From: Rariglobus hedericola
GTDB taxonomy: Bacteria > Verrucomicrobiota > Verrucomicrobiia > Opitutales > Opitutaceae
Reading direction: 5' to 3'
Assembly (NCBI RefSeq): GCF_007559335.1
Contig: NZ_VMBG01000001.1
Coordinates: 372,001-436,000, forward strand
Length of the DNA: 64,000 nt
The notes under the pieces are model-generated. The model did not search any database. It was given only the letters and a program-made list of their open reading frames with translations, and had not been told where the DNA came from. Positions 27,161 to 35,000 of this stretch are shown one piece after another. The number at the start of each line of letters is the position of its first letter. The stretch's first letter is position 1. The position numbers and the translations under genes were made by a program.

Positions 27161-28000
27161 TCAGGCGGCGGGTGGAATCTGCAGTTTTTGCCAGACGGCC
27201 ACGGGCACATCCTCGGCGCGGCTTTGCGGGCTGTAGCCGGCGGCGGTAAGCTCGACAAACCAGGCGGCACCGCCGTCGGGGAGCTTGTCGCGAAGGAGGG
27301 CGCCGAGCTGCTTGCGACGCTGCTGGAAGCAGGAACGGATGAGGAGCTTCACCTCGGGATCGAACACGAACGGCGCGGGTTTGCGCACGAGGTTGAGCAA
27401 GTAGGATTCGACGTCGGGGCGCGGGTGGAAGCACGCGGCGGCGACCTTGTGGCCGGGGGCGATGTCGTAGGCGGACTGGAGGAAAATCGAGATGGCTCCG
27501 AATTGTTTGGAGCCGGGCTTGGCGGCGTAGCGTTGCGCGGCTTCCTGCTGGAGCATCAGCACGAGATTGGTCGGCAACGGACCGGAGAACACCGCGTCCA
27601 TCCATGGGGTAGAGATGGCGTAGGGGAGATTGGCGACGACTTTGAAACCGGCGGCGGCTTTGTCGGCGGGGAGGGCGGCCAGGGGCTGATCGACGGCGTC
27701 GCCTTCGAGGAGGTGGAACGTGTTGGGAAACCGGGGCAGGAGCGTGGCCTCGAGGTGAGCGTGGAGGTGGCGGTCGAACTCGACGGCCCAGAGATCGGCG
27801 CCGGTTTCGAGGATGGCGGTCGTAAGCGTGCCGAGGCCGGGGCCGACCTCGACCACTGTGTCACCGGCGCGGACGCCGGCGAGTTCGAGTGACTTGAGGA
27901 CGATGTTGCCGTCCACGAGGAAGTTTTGCCCGAGCGCGCGCTTGGGAAAGTGGCCGAGTTGATCGAGGAGATCGCGGGTGGCTGAAGGAGAGAGAGGCAC
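27161..28000 (-). CDS. rsmA: 16S rRNA (adenine1518/1519-N6)-dimethyltransferase
   Basis: RsmA (KsgA) dimethylates two adjacent adenines near the 3' end of 16S rRNA during ribosome maturation. FPKRALGQNFLVD, VVEVGPGLGTLT (SAM-binding motif I), WAVEFD, KVVANLPYAISTPWM (catalytic NLPY) and FHPRPDVESYLL are all present. I favour GTG 28000 (PLSPSATRDLLDQLG) because that matches family N-termini. An in-frame GTG at 28018 lies inside a short repeat. Cotranscription with the two small genes downstream is likely. Confidence 0.93.
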   Translation of the reverse strand: MPLSPSATRDLLDQLGHFPKRALGQNFLVDGNIVLKSLELAGVRAGDTVVEVGPGLGTLTTAILETGADLWAVEFDRHLHAHLEATLLPRFPNTFHLLEGDAVDQPLAALPADKAAAGFKVVANLPYAISTPWMDAVFSGPLPTNLVLMLQQEAAQRYAAKPGSKQFGAISIFLQSAYDIAPGHKVAAACFHPRPDVESYLLNLVRKPAPFVFDPEVKLLIRSCFQQRRKQLGALLRDKLPDGGAAWFVELTAAGYSPQSRAEDVPVAVWQKLQIPPAA

Positions 28001-28010
28001 GGATGATGGG

Positions 28011-28044
28011 TTAACCACTAATTAGCACTAATGGGCACTAATTT
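28011..28044 (+). repeat. CACTAAT-type repeat, copy R1
   Basis: TTAACCACTAATTAGCACTA followed by ATGGGCACTAATTT. It is nearly the same as R2 at 28489-28522 and the reverse complement of the R3 pattern at 28429-28459. It lies between the rsmA start and the end of the GxxExxY gene. Confidence 0.75.
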
Positions 28045-28052
28045 CAGGAAAA

Positions 28053-28442
28053 TCAGAGGATTCGACGTTTCCATTCGAGGCTGGGTTGGGCGCCGAAGTT
28101 AACGATATAGCCGACACGTTTTTTGGTGGCGCGGAGATAGTTGATCAGCTGCGCCTCGTGCTCGGGGAGAAGTGTTTTCACGGCTTTGATTTCTACGACA
28201 ATTTCTCCGATTACGATGAGGTCCGCTTCGTAATATTTTCGGAGCGGCCGTCCTTTGTAGAAAAGTTGGAGTCGGGCTTGAGCGGTAAAAGGAATCGCCC
28301 GTTCGGTGAGTTCAAGTTCCAAGCTTTCCTGATATACTTCTTCAAGGAATCCGTGGCCGAGCTGGTTATAAACCTCGAAGCAAGCAGCCATGAAGTCATA
28401 GCCCTCTTGCTCGAATACACCCTGTGCTGAATTAGTGCTCAT
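28053..28442 (-). CDS. GxxExxY protein (PD-(D/E)XK fold)
   Basis: A 129-residue protein with the name-giving signature GFLEEVYQESLELEL at about 31-45 and the nuclease-like YYEADLIVIGEIVVEIKAVK (D, E-x-K) in the middle, ending in YIVNFGAQPSLEWKRRIL. Its biochemical role is unknown. The start codon and first residues (MSTNSA) are encoded by the inverted repeat copy R3. An inner start at the Met of FMAACFEVY is possible. It is framed by R1 and R3, suggesting it travels as a small module inserted between trpC and rsmA. Confidence 0.88.
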   Translation of the reverse strand: MSTNSAQGVFEQEGYDFMAACFEVYNQLGHGFLEEVYQESLELELTERAIPFTAQARLQLFYKGRPLRKYYEADLIVIGEIVVEIKAVKTLLPEHEAQLINYLRATKKRVGYIVNFGAQPSLEWKRRIL

Positions 28443-28459
28443 TAGTGTGAATTAGTGGT
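28429..28459 (-). repeat. CACTAAT-type repeat, copy R3 (inverted)
   Basis: On the minus strand this reads ACCACTAATTCACACTAATG, then AGCACTAATTC. It matches R1 and R2 in the opposite orientation and contains the ATG of the GxxExxY gene. R1 and R3 together make an inverted pair around the gene. Confidence 0.75.
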
Positions 28460-28488
28460 GGAAATCTGAGGTCTGAGAAGGAAACGGA

Positions 28489-28522
28489 TTAACCACTAAT
28501 TGGCACTAATGGTCACTAATTT
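28489..28522 (+). repeat. CACTAAT-type repeat, copy R2
   Basis: TTAACCACTAATTGGCACTA followed by ATGGTCACTAATTT, differing from R1 at two positions. It lies 22 nt before the trpC stop codon. Confidence 0.75.
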
Positions 28523-28543
28523 CGGGCAATTAAGAGGTGTGGT

Positions 28544-29347
28544 TCACGCGGTTTGAAATTCCGTAATCAGGGCGGCGGTGTCGGGGGCCTTCATGAGGGC
28601 TTCGCCGCAGAGGATGGCGTGGGCGCCGGCGGCGTGGACGCGGGCGGCGTCGGCACCCGTGAAGATGCCGCTCTCGCTGACGGCGATCACGTGTTTCGGG
28701 AACAAGGGTATGAGTCGTTCGCTCAGACCGAGGTCGCACTTGAAGATGGCGAGGTCGCGGTTGTTCACGCCGATGATCTTTGCGCCGTGTTTCACCGCGC
28801 GCTCAAGTTCGGACTCGTTGTGAATCTCGAAGAGGGCATCGAGTCCGGCGAATTTGGCGGCGGCGAAGAGCGCGGCGATCTCGTCGTCATTGAGGGCGCG
28901 CACGATGATGAGGATGGCGCCGGCGCCGGCTTCGCGGGCCTGAAGGACCTGGATGGGGTGAACCATGAAATCCTTGCGAATACACGGAATGGCGGGGCGG
29001 TCTTGGCGGAAGAAATTCGTCACGCCGGTCAAGTCGTCGAGCGTGCCGCCGAAGAATTTTTCGTCGGTGAGGATGGACAGGGCGGAAGCGCCGGCGGTGC
29101 GGTAGTTGATGGCCTGATCGGTCGCGGAGAGCGTGGTGGCGGCGATGGCACCGGCGGAAGGCGAGCGGCGTTTGATCTCGGCGATGACGGCGAGTTTACC
29201 GTCGTCACGGCGGAGGGCGGCGGCGAAAGACGGGGGCTTGGGGGCCATCGCGTTGAACGCGGCCAGTTCGGGCAGGGACACCGCGCGGATGAGCGGGGCG
29301 ATCTCCTGTCGTTTCCAAGCCATGATCTCTGTGAGTTTGTCGGACAT
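28544..29347 (-). CDS. trpC: indole-3-glycerol-phosphate synthase
   Basis: This tryptophan-pathway enzyme closes the indole ring from carboxyphenylamino-deoxyribulose phosphate. The TIM-barrel motifs are clear: IAEIKRRSPSAG (catalytic Lys), ILTDEKFFGG, CIRKDFMVHPIQV, FEIHNESELE, IGVNNRDLAIF and AVSESGIFTG. 267 residues from ATG 29347 is the usual size; the longer frame to 29389 reads into a flanking repeat. No other trp gene is nearby. Confidence 0.96.
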   Translation of the reverse strand: MSDKLTEIMAWKRQEIAPLIRAVSLPELAAFNAMAPKPPSFAAALRRDDGKLAVIAEIKRRSPSAGAIAATTLSATDQAINYRTAGASALSILTDEKFFGGTLDDLTGVTNFFRQDRPAIPCIRKDFMVHPIQVLQAREAGAGAILIIVRALNDDEIAALFAAAKFAGLDALFEIHNESELERAVKHGAKIIGVNNRDLAIFKCDLGLSERLIPLFPKHVIAVSESGIFTGADAARVHAAGAHAILCGEALMKAPDTAALITEFQTA

Positions 29348-29364
29348 GTCGTAAGGAACAATAG

Positions 29365-29449
29365 CCGCAAAGAGGTGCAAAAGGCGCAAGAAACAATCCC
29401 GCGGTGATTCGAGGGTTTACCTTTTCACGTCTTTTGCGCCTCTTTGCGG
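29365..29449. repeat. inverted CCGCAAAGAGG-type repeats in the trpC-mazG divergent gap
   Basis: CCGCAAAGAGGTGCAAAAGG (29365-29384) and its near reverse complement TCTTTTGCGCCTCTTTGCGG (29430-29449) differ at two positions. The second arm ends 7 nt before the mazG ATG, so it replaces the usual ribosome-binding region. The gap must also hold both promoters. Confidence 0.7.
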
Positions 29450-29456
29450 ATAATTT

Positions 29457-30128
29457 ATGAGCGCTGTTGCCGATCTTCGCAAAACCATCGCCGCCCTCCG
29501 CGCCCCCGGCGGTTGTCCCTGGGATCAGGAGCAAACCCACGCCACGCTGACGCGTTGCCTGATCGATGAAGCCAGCGAGTTGCTCGACACCATCGACCGC
29601 CTCGACATGCCCCACATGCGCGAGGAATTGGGCGATGTGTTGATGCAAGTGGTGTTTCATGCGCAACTCGCCGAGGAGGCCGGACACTTCGATCTCGAAG
29701 CGGTCGCGGCGGAGGCCAACGACAAGCTCGTGCGCCGGCATCCGCATGTGTTCGGCACGGGCGACAAAATCGGCACGTCCGAGGACGTCATCGTGAAGTG
29801 GGAGCAGATCAAGGCGCAGGAAAAGAAGAACGGACCCGTGCAAAAAGGTGTCTTCAAGGACCTGCCGCCGCGACTGCCGGCGTTGATGTTTGCCGAGACG
29901 ATCTGGAAACAAATCGAAAAGAAAAACCTGTCCGTCGACGGCGTGGTCGATGTCGCCCAAGTGAAAGCGCTCGGCGCACAGCTCGACGAGGCGACGCTCG
30001 GGCGGATGTTGTTCGAACTCACGGCGGCGGCGCGCGTCAAGGGACTTGATCCCGAAGGTGCGTTGCGGCTCCACGCCACGCAGGTCATGCGCGATGTCGA
30101 AGCCCGCGTTACATCCGCCACCGCCTGA
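29457..30128 (+). CDS. mazG: nucleoside triphosphate pyrophosphohydrolase
   Basis: MazG hydrolyses (d)NTPs to monophosphates and pyrophosphate, a house-cleaning function. The hallmark start is LRAPGGCPWDQEQTHATLTR, followed by the metal-binding EASELLDTID and EELGDVLMQVVFHA. KLVRRHPHVFG and a degenerate second repeat close the protein. At 223 residues it is a little shorter than the 260 of typical two-domain MazG. Its last 35 nt overlap the start of the Xer gene. Confidence 0.94.
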   Translation: MSAVADLRKTIAALRAPGGCPWDQEQTHATLTRCLIDEASELLDTIDRLDMPHMREELGDVLMQVVFHAQLAEEAGHFDLEAVAAEANDKLVRRHPHVFGTGDKIGTSEDVIVKWEQIKAQEKKNGPVQKGVFKDLPPRLPALMFAETIWKQIEKKNLSVDGVVDVAQVKALGAQLDEATLGRMLFELTAAARVKGLDPEGALRLHATQVMRDVEARVTSATA

Positions 30129-31038
30129 ACCGGTGCTTGCGCGCTGGTGGGCGCCGTTTGCGGAATTCCTGGAGAAGGAACGCCGTTACTCGGTGTATAC
30201 GCTGCGCAACTACCGGCAGGCGTTTGATGATTTTTATCGTTGGTTGAACGCGACCGGTTTGTGGGAGCGCGGATTCGACCAACTCAGCACGCGGGAGCTG
30301 CGCGATTTCGTGATCGAGGCGCAGTCGCGTTTCGACCGTCGCACGCTGCACAATCACGTGTCGGGGCTGCGTGCGTTTTTTAAATTCTGGCTGCGACGCG
30401 GCGGCGTGAAACGAAATCCGTTCGTCGGCGTGCCGCTGCCGAAGCTGGAAAAGCGTTTGCCGAAATTCCTCACCGAGACGCAGATGAAGCTGCTCTTAAA
30501 CGGGCCGCAGCGGTTGTTGGAAAACCAGTCGCTGGATGCCTTCACATCGTGGCGAGACCGGCTGGTGATGGAGCTGCTTTACGGCGGTGGTTTGCGTGTG
30601 AGCGAGCTGACGGCGCTCAACTACGGCCAGATCGATTTCACGAGTGGCGTGGCCCGGGTGCTCGGCAAGGGCAAGAAGGAGCGCCTGTGTCCGCTCGGGC
30701 GTGTGGCGATGGCCGTGCTTGAGAAATGGAAACGTGAATTTGCGAAGGACACGGGTCACGATTTGCCGGTGTTGGTGAACGGGAAACAGGAGCGGTTACC
30801 TGTGCGGCAGGTGCAGTTGTTGTTAAAACGCTACCTCGCGCTGGCGGACCTGCCGCTGGACCTGACTCCGCACAAACTCCGGCACAGTTATGCGACCCAC
30901 CTGCTAAATGCCGGTGCGGACCTGCGCCTTGTGCAGGAATTGCTGGGACATGTGAATTTGAATACAACGCAGGTCTATACTCATGTGAGTGTTGCGCGAC
31001 TGCGGGATGTTTATGCGAAAGCGCATCCGCGCGCCTAA
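30094..31038 (+). CDS. tyrosine recombinase, XerC/XerD type
   Basis: A 314-residue site-specific recombinase for chromosome dimer resolution. An N-terminal SAM-like core-binding domain (FLEKERRYSVYTLRNYRQAF) precedes a catalytic domain with Arg in YGGGLRVSELTALNY, Lys in GKGKKERLCP, His-x-x-Arg in TPHKLRHSYATHLL, and the nucleophile Tyr in TTQVYTHVS. All five catalytic positions are present. No prophage genes or attachment repeats are nearby, so a housekeeping Xer is favoured over a phage integrase. ATG 30094 gives the best N-terminus. Confidence 0.92.
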   Translation: MSKPALHPPPPEPVLARWWAPFAEFLEKERRYSVYTLRNYRQAFDDFYRWLNATGLWERGFDQLSTRELRDFVIEAQSRFDRRTLHNHVSGLRAFFKFWLRRGGVKRNPFVGVPLPKLEKRLPKFLTETQMKLLLNGPQRLLENQSLDAFTSWRDRLVMELLYGGGLRVSELTALNYGQIDFTSGVARVLGKGKKERLCPLGRVAMAVLEKWKREFAKDTGHDLPVLVNGKQERLPVRQVQLLLKRYLALADLPLDLTPHKLRHSYATHLLNAGADLRLVQELLGHVNLNTTQVYTHVSVARLRDVYAKAHPRA

Positions 31039-31192
31039 GTCTCAGAAGCAGGGTGTTGCCACCAAAAGAAGGATATGACTAGATATCACTAGGTTTGGTA
31101 AATTTTCGCCTCATTTTTACGTTTAGCTAAGATATAACGTAGTAATTTGTTAAAAGTTAGGCAATGCGGTCATTGCATCCCGCTTTCACTGA

Positions 31193-31894
31193 ATGTCGTT
31201 AACTTCGCCTTTATCCACCAATCAGCCCGCCGGTGACGTTAAAGTCATCATTGTGGACGACCATGCCGCGATCATAGGAATGATGACCCAAGTGGTTGAA
31301 TCCCTGCCTGGTTTCAAGGTGGTGGGAAGCGCGCTCGATGCCGATGCCGCGATGGAAGTCTGTCGTAATGAGCAGGCTGACATCATCATCCTAGATCTGG
31401 TGCTGCCGGGCGTGTCGGGCCTGGCCCTGCTGGGCGAACTGGGAATCATCTGCCCGAAGTCCCGCATCCTGATTTTTACCGGCAGCCTGAATGCTGCCGC
31501 CATGCGCGGAGCGCTCGCCGCCGGCGTTTTGAGTGTGGTCGAGAAGATGGCCACGCTGGAAATATTCCGCGCGGCCCTGCTTTCGGTTTCCCAAGGTCAG
31601 ACGTATTTCGGACCGCTCGCGGGCAATTTCATCAAGGCGCTCGTGAGTCGCGATCAATCGACGCCTGAGGCGAATGCCGGTATCAGCGAACTCACCAAGC
31701 GTGAGAAGACCGTGCTTTGCCACGTGGCGCAGGGTCTTAGCTCGAAAGAGATCGCGGACAAACTCGGGGTGAGCGTGCACACGGTGATCAATCATCGGAG
31801 CAACCTTATGAAAAAAACCGGGCTGCATCGTGTCGCGCAGCTTTCGCTGTTTGCCGTGCAGGCGGGTTTAGTGGGAGAGACGACGGATCGCTGA
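31193..31894 (+). CDS. NarL/LuxR-type response regulator
   Basis: A 233-residue protein. A receiver domain (about 14-135) has VIIVDDHAAIIGMM, phospho-acceptor Asp in IIILDLVLPGVSG and Lys in VVEKMATLE. A C-terminal LuxR HTH (about 165-228) has LTKREKTVLCHVAQGLSSKEIADKLGVS, here broken into LTKREKTVLCHVAQG and SSKEIADKLGVSVHTVINH. No kinase gene is adjacent. The 154 nt upstream are A/T-rich and probably contain the promoter. The next gene is the giant repeat protein in the same direction, a possible target. Confidence 0.93.
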   Translation: MSLTSPLSTNQPAGDVKVIIVDDHAAIIGMMTQVVESLPGFKVVGSALDADAAMEVCRNEQADIIILDLVLPGVSGLALLGELGIICPKSRILIFTGSLNAAAMRGALAAGVLSVVEKMATLEIFRAALLSVSQGQTYFGPLAGNFIKALVSRDQSTPEANAGISELTKREKTVLCHVAQGLSSKEIADKLGVSVHTVINHRSNLMKKTGLHRVAQLSLFAVQAGLVGETTDR

Positions 31895-32047
31895 GCGACG
31901 TCAGAGGCTGGTTTTTACACTCCCGATTGATGGGTAGGTGGATCACCCGATGTTTCGCAGAGGAAAACCTCTAGGTATCCGGTTATAATTACGCAGGTCT
32001 ATTTTTACACTTGTTTGATATATTCGCCGGGCTTGTAGATCGCGGGT

Positions 32048-35000
32048 ATGATCCCGCAAGTCACTTCGCCACGTCGTTTCAGGAGCAAGCTTCGCCTTGT
32101 ATCCATTTTTTGGGTATGTCCTGTTCTGATTCTGGGCGCTGTATCGACTTCCCACGCGGTGCCGGCCGGCACGAGTGCAGTGACTGGATTCAACTCCGGC
32201 GGATGGAACGCCGATGATGTGCGCGATTCCTTGGGTGCCGGTATTGTGAACGCGACCACGCATGCCCCGGGCTCGGCCACGGTGGTGGACGGAGCTGCGG
32301 TCGACTCGCAGATTTTCTGGCGCGATACCAACGGCTCGCTGGGAAATCTGGGTGGCGTTTCGCTGACCGGAACGCCTACGGGCAGTGGCAAAAGCACGAT
32401 CAGCGTGATGAACGCCACTTCCGGTCTGGCGGATGCGGCGACCGCGTTGGGTGCCGGTTTCAGTGCCGTGTATCGCTGGCAAAACACGGATACCACGGCT
32501 GCGGGCATCTCGTTTAAAATCGGTATCCAGTCGACGGCGTGGGGCACTTCACAAGCCGGCTACACGGCGACTCGCTCGGGTGAGTCTGCTTGGGATCTGC
32601 TTCTGGTGCATGATCCGGCCCAGCCGGGTAACACGCCCGGAAACACCACGGTGAACGGTGCGTTCGTGACGTCGGTGGTGAACACGACGACGAGTAAATT
32701 TTTCCTCTACGGACAGGCTGGAAATACGAACCTCACTCCGCCCGAAGGCAGCGTTGCGAAAACCCTCGCCGAGTGGGCGTTGGATCCGGTGTGGGGACCG
32801 TTGCTCTTCGGTGACGGGGCGAAGGTCACGAATACGCAGTTTGGCTTTGGTTCCGGCAATGCCGCGGCGTCGGGTGTTCTCGACTATGCGACTGTAAGTT
32901 ATCTGAACTCGGGTGCGCGTATCGATTTTGTGGATGCGGCGCGTTACACGGGGGCTGGATCGAATTTTGACGATGCGGCGAACTGGGGCGGCGTGACGCC
33001 TGGTTCGATGCAGAATCTTTTTATCGATCAGGATGCCTCGCTGTCGGTCACGGGCGTGCAGAGCACCCGCAGCCTCGGTGTGCTCGCGGGCACCACGGGG
33101 CTCGTTCTTAACGACGGCGCGACGCTGGTGCTCAACTCCGCTGAAAACGGCACGTTGTCCGCCGATGCCGGTGCCACCCTGAGTGTGACCGGTGCGGGCG
33201 CGTTGCAGGCCGCAGTCATCGAGGCGGGTGGCACGATCAATCTGGCCACGATCACCACGCTGGATGGCGGCGCGACGCCACACCCGGTTCGCGACGGCAC
33301 CAGCCCCAGCGCGGTCAGCCGCTATGGCTTGGTCGTTTTTAACGGAGGCACGGTGAACCTCCAGTCAGGCGCGAATGTCACGGTGGCCAACAACACCGGC
33401 GTCAACGGGCTCAAGGCGATGATTCGAGTGGGCGAAGCATCGGGTGCCGCGGGAGCGGGCGTCCTCAACATCGCCAATGGGGCGACGCTCACAGTGGGCA
33501 GTCTGCATGGCACGGATAGCTGGGGCGCGTTGCACGTCGGTGATTGGGGTGGCTTGGGCATCGTCAATCAGAACGGCGGCACGGTGGATATTTTTGGCGG
33601 ATTGATGATCGGCAACGAAGGCGGCACCGGCACCTACACGATCTCCGAGGGCGCGTTGAATATTTATCGTCCGGTAGGCGACAACGGCGCAATCGTCCTG
33701 GGCCGTGCGACGAACAACCGCGTTTCAAGCGGCACACTCAACATCGATGGCGGTTTGGTGACCTTGGGCGCCGACGGCGGTGCGAACGGAAATGTGGCGC
33801 TCGTGGTCGGCGGACTTTCCGACGACGTCGCGGCTTACTCGGGCGGGCAGGGCACGGTGAATCAAAATGACGGCGAAATGTATTTCCAGAACGGTATCCT
33901 TAAATTCGGACGAGGGCAGGGCACGTATAATCTCAACGGCGGCGTGCTCTCCATCGGCGGAACCAACGGCATCAGTGCGACGAATAACGGCGTGTATGCG
34001 TTCAATTTTGGCGGAGGCACGTTGCGCGTGACCGGTAGCGCTCTTGATACGGCAATCAACGCCACGCTGGTGACCGGCAAGACATCCGTCATCGATACCA
34101 ATGGAATCGGCGCCACCTGGCGGGGAAATTTTACGGGTTCGGGCACCTTGAACAAAATGGGTGAAGGCGTTCTCACTTTGCGTGGAAACAATGTTTTCGG
34201 TGGTGAAGTCTATGTGGTCGGAGGGGCCATCGCCCAGACAGCCGGCGTATCCAGTATCAAATACTTTGGCGTGGGTTCGGGACCCGCAGCGGACGGCGCT
34301 TATGATCTTTCGGCGGGCACGCTTAACATCAGTCAGGCGCTGCAAGTGGGCGACTGGAGCGGCAAGGGCGTGTTCAACCAGACGGGGGGAACGGTCAACG
34401 TGGTCGGTTCGTTCAACGTCGGCAATCAAGGCGGCGAAGGTGAATACAACCTGTCGGGCGGCGTGCTCAATCTGTCCGGCGGACTTTACAACATCGGGCG
34501 CAATACCGACACGAAGCCGGCGAGCACCGGCGTGTTCAACCTCTCGGGAACCGGATTGCTGGATATCGCCGGAGGTAATTTCGTGATCGGCAACCGCGAT
34601 GCGACCGCGACGCTCGGCAATGGCACGGGAGTGTTTAACCAGACGGGTGGCACGTTCCGGCTCAGCGGGACCACGGGCTCGGACAACTTGTTTCTCTCCG
34701 GTTACGGCGCGGGTGAATACAATCTGCTCGGCGGCACGCTGGAGATCGGAGCCGATCGTCTTCGCGGCAGTTACGCCTCGGGCGCCTATGCCTTCAATCT
34801 TGGCGGCGGCACGATCAAGGTCATCACGACCGCATTGGTGACTTCGGTGGATTCGACCTTGGTCGATGGTGCGCGCTCTTACATCGACACCAATGGACTT
34901 GGTGCGACCTGGTCCGGCGATATTGATGGTGCGGACGGTGGTTTGACCAAGCGTGGAGTCGGCACCCTGACGTTTACGGGTGGCGCCACGCGCGCGATCG

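Noticed and set aside
28553-29407. 284-codon plus-strand frame opposite trpC
   Set aside because: Low-complexity Gly/Glu-rich translation, mirror of trpC; no family features.
30094-31038. Phage or island integrase marking an integrated element
   Set aside because: The protein fits housekeeping XerC/D, overlaps mazG, and no attachment repeats, tRNA or phage genes are nearby.
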